The notes: generated by a model from the letters alone, not told the origin. 64,000 nucleotides of DNA from Sinanaerobacter sp. ZZT-01 (GCF_035621135.1 NZ_CP141728.1:2480001-2544000); one strand, 5' to 3'. Numbered from the stretch's first letter, positions 7,720 to 17,743 are shown. A program made the numbers and translations.

Positions 7720-10700
7720 ATGGGGATAAATAAAATAAAACACAATGAGGATTCGAGAGTTAAAATACCTGCATTACTACACTTTACACGTCTGGGATAT
7801 ACATATCAAAGAAAGACAAGTTCTGTCATAGACACAAGAAATAATATATTTGTAGACATATTTGCTGAAAGCATTCGCAAGATAAATGGAAAAGCTTACT
7901 CAGATATAGATATTCAAAGCTTTATTAAAGAAATAGCGAAATTAACTGATAATAATGTAGATAAAGGTGAAGCATTTTTCAATCGTTTAGTAAAAAGCAC
8001 AGGAGTTAAGTTCATAGATTTTGAGAAAATCTATAGAAATGACTTCAGGGTTGTCACCGAATTACCTTTCAGTGGGGAGAGGAATACATTTAGGCCTGAT
8101 ATAACAATTTTAATTAACGGTATTCCTGTCGGGTTTTTAGAGGTCAAGAAACCTAATAATCAAGAAGGAATCCAGAAAGAATTTAGAAGAATGAGGGAGC
8201 GATTTGGTTTTAATGATTGTACTCATTTTTTTAATCAATTACAGTTGTTAGGGTTTTCTAATAATCAGGATTATGATGACGAAGAAAGAGTTAGGAGAGT
8301 AGGTAGTTTTTATACCACACCCAATTGGAAAGACACAAAATATAACTTGTTCCGTGAGGAAGAAGAAATCTATGTAAAAGAATACATATCTGACGAAGAT
8401 TTAGCTGAAGTCCTTACAGATACTAATTCATTGAGCCTTTCTACTTTAGAAGAGTTTAAGACAAATCTAAGGGTAGAAACTCCTTGCAATAAGTTCATCA
8501 CGTCTGTTTTTTCTATACATAGACTCATGTTCTTTATAAAGTATGGGATAGTATATGTAAATTCTCCTGTTGATGGCTTAAATAAGCATATTTTAAGATA
8601 CCCCCAGTATTTTGCAATCCAAAAGACCGTTGAAAAGCTTGAAAAAGAGAATATGAAACGTGGAGTAGTATGGCATACTCAGGGCTCAGGCAAAACTGCC
8701 TTAGCATACTATTTAACAAATGTTTTAAGAAATCACTATCGTAAAAACAGAATCGTAACAAAATTCTATTTTGTAGTTGATAGATTGGATTTATTAATAC
8801 AAGCGACAGGAGAGTTTTCTAGTAGAGGCATGACAATAGCAAGCATTAATTCTAAACATGATTTTGCTAATAATATCAAGTCAAGTGCTGTAATTGGTGC
8901 AGATACCCAGCAAGGAACCTATAAAGAAACAATGAATGTTGTTAATATTCAAAAGTTCTCAGAGGATTCAAGTGTAGAGTTAAAAGGAGCAGGGAGAGTT
9001 CAAAGAATCTACTTCATTGACGAAGTACATAGGGGTTATAAGGTAAAAGGGCAGTTTCTAGCCAATCTTCTTGGTGCAGACCCTAATGGTATCTACATTG
9101 GTTTAACTGGTACTCCTATTTTGAAAGAAGACTTTAAAACTACTGATATATTTGAAGGGTATATTCACAAGTATTACTATAATAAGAGTATTGCAGATGG
9201 ATACACCTTGAAAATTAAGAAAGAAAATATTGCTACTGAGTTCAAAGAGGATATTCGTGGTATCTTACAAATTGGAGAGGACGAAAAGATAGCTTCAGCA
9301 AAGTGGAACTACATAACGGAAAGACCTGGATTTGTGCAAAAGTTTTGTGAGTATATTCAAAAAGACTTTAGTATGTTCAGAGAGAATGATAATGTAGACA
9401 AAAGTGTTGGATTTATGGTAGTTGCCTCTACAACTGGACAAGCCAAGTCAATACATGAGTGGTTTAATACCAATGGGGGTTTAAATACAGCATTAGTGTT
9501 ATCTGATGATGAGTACAGCAAAGATAATAAGGAAAAACAGGAAGGTTTTAGAGGAAAAAAGAATAAGGAAACAGGTAAGATTGAAAGTAAATATGATGGT
9601 GTTATTGTCTTTAATATGTTACTTACAGGTTTTGATGCTCCAAGACTGAAACGATTATATCTACTCAGAGAAATTAGAGAACATAATCTATTACAAACCT
9701 TAGCTCGGGTTAACAGACCATACAAAAACATGCAATATGGGTATGTTGTAGATTTTGTTGATATTACTGAGCAATACGAAGAAACAAATAGACGTTATCT
9801 TGAGGAGCTAAAAGGCGACTTGCAAGGTGAAGATGAAGATGTAGTTGCAGACATTGATGATTTTTTTGTAGACGTAGATAAAGCCAAGAAAACTATAAAA
9901 GATATCACAACAAAACATTTATTTATATATATGCCCAATATTGAAACGAATTTGGAGGACTTTAGCCGTCAAATAGAACCTTTGGAGTTAGACGAACTTC
10001 GAGAGATAAAAAAATATCTTACTCTATATAAAGAGTCCTATAATGAGCTAAGAATGAGTCATGAAAATGTATCTGATATTCCTATTGACCGCATTAATAA
10101 AGCCTTTTATGAAGTAAGTAATAGAATAAGTATAAAAGTATTGGAAGGTTATTTAGACTCTGATGACGAGGATGTTGACGATATAGATTTTACTCAGCTT
10201 ATTATTGAGTTCTTTAAGACAGGTGAAATTGACCTGGAATTTGATATGGGCAATGATATTCTTGAAAAAATAAATAAGGTTCAAAATGCAATGTCAAGCA
10301 ATGGAGATAAGAAAGACCCTGATTACTTAGAATTGTATAGACAATATAAGGATATTATTAGGTCTATCAAGGAAATGAGTAGAGTAACTGATGCTAACAG
10401 TTTTGTGGATGATTTAAGCAACTTAGAAAAGAAATTTTTAATTTTAAACAATACGAATAACAGCATTATTAAAGTGTATCGTGGTAATGATGCAGCTATG
10501 AAAATACACAAGAGAGTTTTAGGGGCCTTTGGTGAAAATATTTCTGCAGGTGAGTTACCACCTATTTTGATGAAAATTATTGATATTGCAAATAGTGAGG
10601 TGTGTCATTTGTCAAACCCATCAGAGGCGGTAATTAAGCGAACTTTAGCAAGACCAATAAGAGATGCTTTCAAAAAGAACGGGTATTCGTTGGCCCCTAC

Positions 10701-10758
10701 ACAGGTAGATAATATCGTGGTAATATTTATAGATAATATGTTCTCTAAGGAGGACTAG
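7720..10758 (+). CDS. hsdR: Type I restriction enzyme, R (HsdR) subunit
   Basis: 1012 aa from ATG 7720 (GAGGTG upstream). The N-terminal nuclease domain contains a PD-(D/E)XK centre seen as FRPDITILINGIPVGFLEVK around residues 120-145. The translocase follows: Walker A HTQGSGKTALAYYL (about 317), Walker B YFIDEVHRG (about 430), motif III GLTGTPI (about 463), and a helicase C domain with ARVNRPYKNMQYGYVVD. It cuts unmodified DNA after ATP-driven translocation in complex with HsdM and HsdS. Length and motifs are complete. Confidence 0.97.
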   Translation: MGINKIKHNEDSRVKIPALLHFTRLGYTYQRKTSSVIDTRNNIFVDIFAESIRKINGKAYSDIDIQSFIKEIAKLTDNNVDKGEAFFNRLVKSTGVKFIDFEKIYRNDFRVVTELPFSGERNTFRPDITILINGIPVGFLEVKKPNNQEGIQKEFRRMRERFGFNDCTHFFNQLQLLGFSNNQDYDDEERVRRVGSFYTTPNWKDTKYNLFREEEEIYVKEYISDEDLAEVLTDTNSLSLSTLEEFKTNLRVETPCNKFITSVFSIHRLMFFIKYGIVYVNSPVDGLNKHILRYPQYFAIQKTVEKLEKENMKRGVVWHTQGSGKTALAYYLTNVLRNHYRKNRIVTKFYFVVDRLDLLIQATGEFSSRGMTIASINSKHDFANNIKSSAVIGADTQQGTYKETMNVVNIQKFSEDSSVELKGAGRVQRIYFIDEVHRGYKVKGQFLANLLGADPNGIYIGLTGTPILKEDFKTTDIFEGYIHKYYYNKSIADGYTLKIKKENIATEFKEDIRGILQIGEDEKIASAKWNYITERPGFVQKFCEYIQKDFSMFRENDNVDKSVGFMVVASTTGQAKSIHEWFNTNGGLNTALVLSDDEYSKDNKEKQEGFRGKKNKETGKIESKYDGVIVFNMLLTGFDAPRLKRLYLLREIREHNLLQTLARVNRPYKNMQYGYVVDFVDITEQYEETNRRYLEELKGDLQGEDEDVVADIDDFFVDVDKAKKTIKDITTKHLFIYMPNIETNLEDFSRQIEPLELDELREIKKYLTLYKESYNELRMSHENVSDIPIDRINKAFYEVSNRISIKVLEGYLDSDDEDVDDIDFTQLIIEFFKTGEIDLEFDMGNDILEKINKVQNAMSSNGDKKDPDYLELYRQYKDIIRSIKEMSRVTDANSFVDDLSNLEKKFLILNNTNNSIIKVYRGNDAAMKIHKRVLGAFGENISAGELPPILMKIIDIANSEVCHLSNPSEAVIKRTLARPIRDAFKKNGYSLAPTQVDNIVVIFIDNMFSKED

Positions 10759-10776
10759 CAGGAGGATAATAAGTTT

Positions 10777-12360
10777 ATGGGTTTTCAAGAGCACGTGGCA
10801 CAGATGAAAACAATGATTGATAGATTAAAAACCCTAACATCTGATTTGGGGTTAGGAAATACAGGAGACGAGTATAAAATCATCTCAGAACTTTTTACTT
10901 ATAAGTTTCTAAATGATAAGTTGTTATATGAGTTTAATAAGAGAGAAGATAAAGAAGAAGAATTTGATGAATTTGTACATTATGTGGGAAGAAATACTGC
11001 TAAGATGAACAAAGAACATTTAATTAGTGAGTTATTTAATCAGCAGAGTGAAGATAATTTTCATGTAATTTTTGATTTAGCATTACAGGAAGTCAGCGAG
11101 TTAAACAAGGATATTTACTCCATTGAAACTACAACAGGTAGCAAGAAACCTTTGTTTGAGCCCTTGAGTGCTTATCTTCGTGATGAAGATAAGGAGTTAG
11201 AACTTGCTAAAAGAGCAATCAATATTCTGTTTGAGTTTGACTTCGGGAATATATATGAGGGTGGTTTTGATTACTTTTCTACGGTTTTTGAGCATTTGAT
11301 TTCAGATTATAATAAGGACTCAGGACAGTATGCGGAGTATTTCACGCCTCTATTTGCTGGACAAATTATGGCAGATATTGTGTTTGACGACACTCCGGTT
11401 ACTAACGTGTCTGTTTATGACCCTGCTGCTGGTTCTGGGACATTGCTTTTATCCTTAGCAAGTAAGATAGGTACAAATAACTGTACGATTTATAGCCAAG
11501 ATATATCTCAAAAGTCCACCTCCTTTTTGCGAATTAATTTGATACTCAATAAATTAGCACACTCGTTACATAATGTAAAAGAGGGTAACACCCTTCTGAT
11601 GCCTGCTCATAAGGAAGATGATAAATTACAAAAGTTTGATTTCATTGTAAGTAATCCACCTTTCAAAACAGATTTTTCTAGTATTATAGAGAGTCTAAAG
11701 GTGGACCCTTATAATAGGTTTTTTGCTGGTGTTCCTAATATTCCAAACAAAGACGTAGAAAAAATGGCTATATATCTATGTTTCTTGCAACATATTCTTG
11801 CTACCTTAGCAGACAAGGGTAAGGCAGCTGTTGTAGTTCCGACGGGATTCCTCACAGCTAAAACGGGTATTCCTAAGAAGATTAGAGAACACATTATTTC
11901 AGAAAAAATGCTTCGTGGAGTTATCTCAATGCCACCAAATATTTTTGCAAATACAGGCACAAACGTATCTATCCTGTTTTTAGATAAGAGCAAACCATAT
12001 GAGGACGCATTTCTTATGGATGCCTCACATTTAGGAGAAAAGATTAAAACAGATGGTAAGAATCAAAAGACGGTACTTTCAACAGATGATATTGCTTTAA
12101 TTATTAACACATTTAAAGGCAGAATATGTATTGAAGATTTAGGTATCGAAGTTTCCTATGAGGATATTGAGAAGGCAAAACATTCTTTCTTTGCAGGACA
12201 ATATTTTGAAGCAAAGATAGAATATATCGAACTATCACCTGAAGAGTTTAATAATAAGATTAAGGAAATGAAGCAGTTATTGTGTGCTCATTTCGACGAA
12301 TCTCAAAGATTAACAAATGAAATATTAACAAGTCTGGGGGGGTTGAAACTTGATATATAA
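10777..12360 (+). CDS. hsdM: Type I restriction-modification, M (HsdM) subunit
   Basis: 527 aa, ATG start with AGGAGG upstream, 18 nt after hsdR. The N-terminal HsdM helical domain is followed by the N6-adenine methyltransferase core: SAM motif DPAAGSGTLLLSLA (about residue 215) and catalytic SNPPF (about 295). It methylates the recognition sequence using S-adenosylmethionine and forms the M2S core of the enzyme. The 3' end overlaps hsdS by 11 nt, indicating translational coupling. Confidence 0.97.
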   Translation: MGFQEHVAQMKTMIDRLKTLTSDLGLGNTGDEYKIISELFTYKFLNDKLLYEFNKREDKEEEFDEFVHYVGRNTAKMNKEHLISELFNQQSEDNFHVIFDLALQEVSELNKDIYSIETTTGSKKPLFEPLSAYLRDEDKELELAKRAINILFEFDFGNIYEGGFDYFSTVFEHLISDYNKDSGQYAEYFTPLFAGQIMADIVFDDTPVTNVSVYDPAAGSGTLLLSLASKIGTNNCTIYSQDISQKSTSFLRINLILNKLAHSLHNVKEGNTLLMPAHKEDDKLQKFDFIVSNPPFKTDFSSIIESLKVDPYNRFFAGVPNIPNKDVEKMAIYLCFLQHILATLADKGKAAVVVPTGFLTAKTGIPKKIREHIISEKMLRGVISMPPNIFANTGTNVSILFLDKSKPYEDAFLMDASHLGEKIKTDGKNQKTVLSTDDIALIINTFKGRICIEDLGIEVSYEDIEKAKHSFFAGQYFEAKIEYIELSPEEFNNKIKEMKQLLCAHFDESQRLTNEILTSLGGLKLDI

Positions 12361-13597
12361 CGAAAGCAAATACAACACCCACTGGGAGACTAAGAAATTA
12401 AGTCAATTAGGTACATTTGATAGAGGTAAATCAAGGCATAGACCACGTGATGATAAGCGACTATTTGAAGATGGCAAGTATCCATTAATTCAGACAGGTG
12501 AAGTTAAAGCAGCTAATTTATATATAACCTCTCATAATGCCGAGTATAGTGAATTTGGGTTGACACAGAGCAAAATATGGCCTGATGGAACACTATGTAT
12601 AACAATTGCTGCTAATATAGCAGAAACAGCATTATTGGGTTATCCTATGTGTTTTCCTGATAGTGTTATAGGATTTAATGCCTTCCCACAAGAATCGTCT
12701 GAATTGTTTATGCATTATGTGTTTACATACATAAGAAAGGCAATTCAGAATTCAACCGGTGGTAGTATTCAGGATAATATCAATAAAGAGTACCTTGAGA
12801 GTTTAGATTTTAAGATTCCGCCTAAACCATATCAAGACAAAATAGTTCATATCTTATCGTCTATTGATAAGAAGATTGAGTTAAATAATAAAACAAATGA
12901 GGACCTCGAGGCATTGGCAAAAACTATTTTTGACTTTTGGTTTGTGCAATTTGAATTTCCTAATAAAGAGGGTAAACCATATAAATCCTCTGGTGGGAAA
13001 ATGGTATGGAATAAGGAACTAAATAGAGAAATTCCACAGGGCTGGGAGGCTGGCAAATTAAGTGATATTGCTGATATTATTATGGGGCAATCTCCCTTAG
13101 GCTCGTCCTATAATACAGTGCAGGAAGGCATGGTGTTCTACCAAGGACGTACCGATTTTGGGTATAGATTTCCTACCAGTAGAGTTTATACAACTCAACC
13201 TTCAAGGATAGCAGAAAAAGGAGATATTTTACTAAGTGTACGAGCCCCTGTTGGTGATTTGAATATAGCTAATGAAAATTGCTGTATTGGTAGAGGTTTG
13301 GCATCCCTTAGGAGCAAACAGAATGTAAATAGTTATTTATATTACTTAATGCAAAAGTTGTATTCTAATTTTGCTTCCTTTAATGATGCAGGTACAACTT
13401 TTGGTTCTGTAGACAAAGATTTTTTATATGAACTAAAGATTTTAAAACCATTAGCTAATGTGATTCAACAATTTGAAGAAGTAGCTAATAAGTATGACAA
13501 ATTGGTGTTGGAAAATGAAATTAACAGCAGAAGTTTATACAATTGGCGGGATTTGTTGCTCCCAATGTTAATGAATGGTCAAGTTACTTTTAATTAG
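12350..13597 (+). CDS. hsdS: Type I restriction-modification, specificity (HsdS) subunit
   Basis: 415 aa, apparent TTG start behind a G-rich binding site and overlapping hsdM. Two target-recognition domains are visible. The first runs from about residue 10 to 170 and is followed by a helical spacer (DKIVHILSSIDKKIELNNKT). The second starts at GWEAGKLSDIADIIMG and is followed by a second spacer ending in NWRDLLLPMLMNGQV. This is the normal full-length two-TRD arrangement, recognising a bipartite sequence that cannot be predicted by eye. No sign of a silent specificity cassette was seen nearby. Confidence 0.95.
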   Translation: MIYNESKYNTHWETKKLSQLGTFDRGKSRHRPRDDKRLFEDGKYPLIQTGEVKAANLYITSHNAEYSEFGLTQSKIWPDGTLCITIAANIAETALLGYPMCFPDSVIGFNAFPQESSELFMHYVFTYIRKAIQNSTGGSIQDNINKEYLESLDFKIPPKPYQDKIVHILSSIDKKIELNNKTNEDLEALAKTIFDFWFVQFEFPNKEGKPYKSSGGKMVWNKELNREIPQGWEAGKLSDIADIIMGQSPLGSSYNTVQEGMVFYQGRTDFGYRFPTSRVYTTQPSRIAEKGDILLSVRAPVGDLNIANENCCIGRGLASLRSKQNVNSYLYYLMQKLYSNFASFNDAGTTFGSVDKDFLYELKILKPLANVIQQFEEVANKYDKLVLENEINSRSLYNWRDLLLPMLMNGQVTFN

Positions 13598-13643
13598 TTG
13601 GTTATGGGGGTAATATCAAGGAGCGATGAAGGGGATGTTTTAA

Positions 13644-15203
13644 ATAAACAGAGATACTTATTATAAGATTTGCAGACTTATCGAGAAAAAATCTGAAGGA
13701 GACTATTGGGACTATAAGCAGGAGTGGCATAGTGATAATGGTAAATTGCTGCATGATATTCTCTGTTTTGCAAACACAGTTCATAACGAAGACTGCTATA
13801 TCATTATAGGGGTTACAGATAATGGTGAGATTATAGGACTCTCTGAGGATAGTCCTAATCGAAAAAATCAAGAAAATATCCTGACATTACTTCATAGTAC
13901 AGTCTTTGCAGGAGATTTGACTCCAAGTATTTCTTTGGAAACAATTAAAATAAATGATAAAGAGGTCGATGTTTTAACAATACATAATTCATTTGATGTT
14001 CCTTATTACTTGAAATTTGTGTCTAAGAGAAGTAATGGTCTTCAATTTGGATATATCTATTCTCGAAATGGTGACAGAAACACTCCAATCACTGAGAACA
14101 GCCCTATGGGTCAAATTGAATTGCTTTGGAAGAAAAGGCTTGGCCTTTTGAATCCCCCTTTGCAGCAAATTGTCAGCAGGCTAAAAAACAAGACTGAGTG
14201 GGAGAAAATTGAGGATACATATTACAATATCTATAATCCTGATTTCAAGTTAGTTGAGGAATGGGACGATGAAGATAGACGACACGACAATAGGCCCTTC
14301 TATTCTTATAATCAATGTAATGAGAGTACCAGTTTTACTACGTTGAAAATAATGTGCAGAGAAACAGTCTTAAAACAATTTGAAATAGTGACATTGGACA
14401 GTGGTAGGTATAGTACACCTGCCCCAGAATGGGGTTTTATACATGACCCCATTCATAAGACACAATCTTTATTTTCTTACAGGTACATGTTAAAAGGTAG
14501 CATAGATTTTGCCTTACAACAGTTTTTGTATGATGAAGAAAATCAGGAAGAATGGATGGCAAGATATAGATTTGATGAAGTAGTGCTTTATTTTGATAAT
14601 AAAACAGACCAAGAGAATTTCCATCAGACTATAGAGTGTAACCCTGAAATAGTTAACCAATATATAGAAGATGCGAAATTGAGGAGCTACCCTATCAGTT
14701 CAAATAACAAGTTAGAAATAAAGGACGTTACCAATAAACTCATTACGGGTTTTGCTTTTAATAGATTTCTATTTGATTATCGTAGAAGGCAGCAAGGAGT
14801 TGAGGTAAAAAGGATTAAGTCTGTTAAGGTCATTAGTAGCTCCGCGACGATTTTAGGCAGAGAAAATGTAGCTAAAGAACAGATAGATATAAATGAAAAT
14901 GGAGCAGTAAGGCATTCGCTATTCAACAATAGTGATAAAAAGCCAGAGCAAGTATTCAAGTATAAAGTTGATAAGTATTGGATGAGGGAGTTTTTGAATT
15001 TCCTTGAGCCTATTACAACAGAGTGGAAAACCGATTATACAGTAAAAGTTTGTAGTGAGTATAATTGGGAATTTATTATGAAATATTCAGATGGTACTAT
15101 CAAGAAGGTAAAGGGAACCTTTGCTCCCTCTCCAGAAGGAGAAGAGGTAGAAAGAAGAATACAGGTTTTAACTAAGTACGATATAAAGCCTATTATATTT
15201 TAA
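13644..15203 (+). CDS. AlbA_2/Schlafen-type DNA-binding protein, start unclear
   Basis: The readable frame begins right after a TAA at 13641-13643. Residues from there (YYKICRLIEKKSEGDYWDYK, then LLHDILCFANT and YIIIGVTDNGEIIGL) are the usual AlbA_2 (Schlafen AlbA-like) N-terminal domain. So the protein should start near 13635, where an ATG sits behind AAGGAG, but the third codon from that ATG is the TAA. Either a non-standard start (ATA at 13644 or an ATT soon after) is used, the gene carries a nonsense mutation, or translation starts at TTG 13746 and loses part of the domain. The rest (about 380 aa) has no domain I recognise. It lies 38 nt after hsdS. AlbA_2 proteins recur in defence islands. 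Confidence 0.75.
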   Translation: MNRDTYYKICRLIEKKSEGDYWDYKQEWHSDNGKLLHDILCFANTVHNEDCYIIIGVTDNGEIIGLSEDSPNRKNQENILTLLHSTVFAGDLTPSISLETIKINDKEVDVLTIHNSFDVPYYLKFVSKRSNGLQFGYIYSRNGDRNTPITENSPMGQIELLWKKRLGLLNPPLQQIVSRLKNKTEWEKIEDTYYNIYNPDFKLVEEWDDEDRRHDNRPFYSYNQCNESTSFTTLKIMCRETVLKQFEIVTLDSGRYSTPAPEWGFIHDPIHKTQSLFSYRYMLKGSIDFALQQFLYDEENQEEWMARYRFDEVVLYFDNKTDQENFHQTIECNPEIVNQYIEDAKLRSYPISSNNKLEIKDVTNKLITGFAFNRFLFDYRRRQQGVEVKRIKSVKVISSSATILGRENVAKEQIDINENGAVRHSLFNNSDKKPEQVFKYKVDKYWMREFLNFLEPITTEWKTDYTVKVCSEYNWEFIMKYSDGTIKKVKGTFAPSPEGEEVERRIQVLTKYDIKPIIF

Positions 15204-15222
15204 AATAGTCAGGAGGATTAAT

Positions 15223-16437
15223 ATGATTCAAAAGATTTGTTTTGTAGTCATGGGTTTTGGAAAGAAAATGGATTATGAGAATTCAAAAGAGGTAGACCTT
15301 GATACAATTTATAAAAAGGTTATTAAAGAATTATTTACAAAAGATTTGACCGACTATGAATTGATAAGAGCAGATGAAATAGCAGGGTCTTCAATAATTG
15401 ATGTTAGTATGTATACATTACTAATGAAAGCAGATTTGGTTATTGCTAATATAACGACACTAAATCCAAACGCAATATATGAGTTGGGAGTGAGGCATGC
15501 CCTAAAACCTTACTCTACCATTATTATGGCAGAAGAAAAATGCAAAATTCCTTTTGACTTAAATCATTCTCGATTTCTTGTATATAAAGAAATAGGAGAG
15601 AATTTAGATGATAAAGAAGCTCATGAGATAAGGGAGCAACTTAAGGAATTTGTTGTGGCCAGTGAAAAGAAAGAGCCTGATAGTCCGCTATATACATTTT
15701 TGCCGCACATTTCTCCACCTTCGCTTACTGACGAGGAATATACAAAGATAGTAGATGAGGCTAAAGGCAAAAGTGAAAATATTTCAAGTTTAGTAGAACA
15801 GGCTGAAAGCTTTAAAAAGCAAGACCAGTTTGACTCTGCGGTATCCATATGGGAGAGGCTCGTAGATTTACTCCCAAATAATGATTACGTAGTGCAACAG
15901 TTGGCTTTATGTACATATAAATCCAAAGCTCCTAACGAAACTCTTGCTTTGGATAAAGCACTTGATATTATTAAGATGTTAAACCCTAAAAATTCTCTTG
16001 ATATAGAGACATTAGGTATTACAGGAGCAATTTATAAACGATTATTCAGACTGAATAAGAATTTTGATTATTTAGATGAAGCTATTTATTATTATAACAA
16101 AGGCTACATTATTCAAAATGATTACTATAATGGTGAAAACTATGCCAATTGTTTATTGCTGAAAACAAAAAGAGACGGGTTGACAGATGAAGAAGTAATC
16201 TATCTAAAATTCGCGAACAAAAATGTGCGAAAAGAAATTATTAGAATCATTGAAAGTGATTTAAAAGCTGGAGAAATTAACTTTTGGATGTATGCAACTC
16301 TTTCGGTATGTTATTTTTGCTTAGGAGAAGATGAAAACCACAAGAAATATCAAGACGAATTCTATAAGAGTTGTAACGCCGAGTGGGAGAAACAAACATA
16401 TATAGATACAATAAACGAGCTTAAAGACTTAATTTAA
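15223..16437 (+). CDS. Deoxyribosyltransferase-like (DRHyd-type) protein with C-terminal TPR-like sensor region
   Basis: 404 aa, ATG start with AGGAGG, 19 nt after the AlbA_2 gene. Residues 1-130 are a Rossmann-like domain of the nucleoside 2-deoxyribosyltransferase/TIR-like kind: CFVVMGFGKKMD at the start, then ADLVIANITTLNPNAIYELG (70-89) with candidate catalytic Glu87, then GVRHAL. From about residue 180 the protein is all-helical with TPR-like repeats (AESFKKQDQFDSAVSIWERL, YLDEAIYYYNKGY), resembling the TRAF-binding/DUF4071 or TPR-S region of ASK-type kinases. Expected to act on a nucleotide such as NAD or a derivative, gated by the helical half. The partner is probably the TIR protein 21 nt downstream. 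Confidence 0.7.
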   Translation: MIQKICFVVMGFGKKMDYENSKEVDLDTIYKKVIKELFTKDLTDYELIRADEIAGSSIIDVSMYTLLMKADLVIANITTLNPNAIYELGVRHALKPYSTIIMAEEKCKIPFDLNHSRFLVYKEIGENLDDKEAHEIREQLKEFVVASEKKEPDSPLYTFLPHISPPSLTDEEYTKIVDEAKGKSENISSLVEQAESFKKQDQFDSAVSIWERLVDLLPNNDYVVQQLALCTYKSKAPNETLALDKALDIIKMLNPKNSLDIETLGITGAIYKRLFRLNKNFDYLDEAIYYYNKGYIIQNDYYNGENYANCLLLKTKRDGLTDEEVIYLKFANKNVRKEIIRIIESDLKAGEINFWMYATLSVCYFCLGEDENHKKYQDEFYKSCNAEWEKQTYIDTINELKDLI

Positions 16438-16458
16438 AAATAAGGGGAGGTTTTAGTT

Positions 16459-17046
16459 ATGGCGCATAAGTGTTTTATTTCTTTTAAAACAGAGGATTTT
16501 TCTTATAAGAAAGAGATACAAGATGATTTAGATGTTGATATGATTGATAAATCATTAAATGAGGCAATTGATTCAGATGACGAAGATTATATTATGAGAA
16601 AAATAAGAGAAGACTATCTTTCGGATTCGACTGTAACTATTCATTTAATTGGAAGTTATAGCGCTGAAAATAGTTGGTTGGAAGACCAAACCTATATAAA
16701 ACGAGAGCTGCAAGCCTCTCTTTACAATGGAAAAAACAACACTAAAAATGGTATTTTAGGTGTTGTTTTACCGTCTATGTATGAAAAAATATATAAGGGT
16801 GAATATTCATGTAGCACCTGTGGTGGAACTCATAATTATGTGAATATAAACAATGATACTGTCATTAAGGAATTTAGTTATAATTATTACATTCCTAAAA
16901 ACAGTGGATGTTGTTGGACTGAAGATGACAGATATTGTGTGTTGGTAAAATGGGATGATTTTAAAGATGACCCTAATACATATATTGACAAGGCATTTGA
17001 TAAAAGAAGTAGTCCTATTGCCTCAAAAACAAAGGTAAGACCTTGA
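16459..17046 (+). CDS. Thoeris ThsB-like TIR domain protein (DUF1863 type)
   Basis: 195 aa, ATG start with GGGGAGG upstream. The start HKCFISFKTEDF is the first strand and loop of a TIR-like fold. STVTIHLIGSYSAENSW (57-73) and YIKRELQASL (with Glu83) are the central strands and the helix carrying the usual catalytic Glu, followed by GILGVVLPSMYEK. This is the DUF1863/ThsB pattern, the sensor in Thoeris that makes a cyclic ADP-ribose-type signal from NAD. The C-terminal third adds Cys pairs (CSTCGGTH, GCCW) that could bind metal. No classical ThsA (SIR2-SLOG) gene lies nearby; the adjacent deoxyribosyltransferase-like protein may take that place. Confidence 0.75.
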   Translation: MAHKCFISFKTEDFSYKKEIQDDLDVDMIDKSLNEAIDSDDEDYIMRKIREDYLSDSTVTIHLIGSYSAENSWLEDQTYIKRELQASLYNGKNNTKNGILGVVLPSMYEKIYKGEYSCSTCGGTHNYVNINNDTVIKEFSYNYYIPKNSGCCWTEDDRYCVLVKWDDFKDDPNTYIDKAFDKRSSPIASKTKVRP

Positions 17047-17137
17047 TTTTCAATAGAAAGCAATGGTGGAAAGTAAAGTAGCAAGTGGGTTTCACCCTAA
17101 ATAACAAGTGTTTTCTTACACAGGTGGTGAGTACGAA

Positions 17138-17743
17138 ATGAATGAAGCTATAATTGGAGTAGTAGGAACTTTATTGGGAACAATATTAGGTTATCTATTA
17201 AATGAGTGGTCAAAGAGAGGTAAACTGAAAATAATATTTAATCATGTTGATTTCCAGTGTCAATCATATAACATTACCAATTGTACTGTAAAAGGTTACT
17301 TTATTTTGAATGTGTTCAATTCTTCTGCAGAAGTAAAGAACATAATTAATCCCAAAATAGAATTTAAAAAAGGCAAAGAGACATTAATGGAAATGCCTGT
17401 TAAGCTTAAATCAAATGAGCTGAGTGATTCAAAATTCAAAGAGTATTTAAGCTTTCAGCCTAAAATAGTTCAGTTTATTGAGCTGTCAGAAATTACAGCA
17501 ACCATACCTATTAAAAACCCACCAGATAAATTAATACGATTAGATGAATGGTTCAATAATTTCCATTTGAATTTTCAATATGTCAATGAAAAGGGCAAAG
17601 TAAAAAAAATATGTATTTTAAAAAATTGCTTAAAGGAAAGTGAATGCTTTAAAAATTCAGTTGATAGGCAAATATCAGAATGGAAAAACTCAGAATTTAT
17701 GAATTTAATGAGGCAAAAAGCAATGCAAGGCAAAGAAAAGTGA
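17138..17743 (+). CDS. Membrane-anchored hypothetical protein
   Basis: 201 aa from ATG 17138, with AGGTGGTGAG upstream. One N-terminal membrane segment (AIIGVVGTLLGTILGYLL, about residues 4-21) with a conserved-looking Gly pattern is followed by basic residues and a soluble, beta-rich domain that should face the cytoplasm. This single-TM layout is common among membrane effectors and anchors in defence islands, but I do not recognise the family. It follows the TIR gene by 91 nt, where only a weak GGGTTTCACCC hairpin is seen, so it may or may not share the transcript. Confidence 0.6.
   Translation: MNEAIIGVVGTLLGTILGYLLNEWSKRGKLKIIFNHVDFQCQSYNITNCTVKGYFILNVFNSSAEVKNIINPKIEFKKGKETLMEMPVKLKSNELSDSKFKEYLSFQPKIVQFIELSEITATIPIKNPPDKLIRLDEWFNNFHLNFQYVNEKGKVKKICILKNCLKESECFKNSVDRQISEWKNSEFMNLMRQKAMQGKEK

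Noticed and set aside
16459-17046. A classical Thoeris system
   Set aside because: Only the TIR component resembles Thoeris; no SIR2-SLOG ThsA or TM-macro ThsA is present in the neighbourhood.
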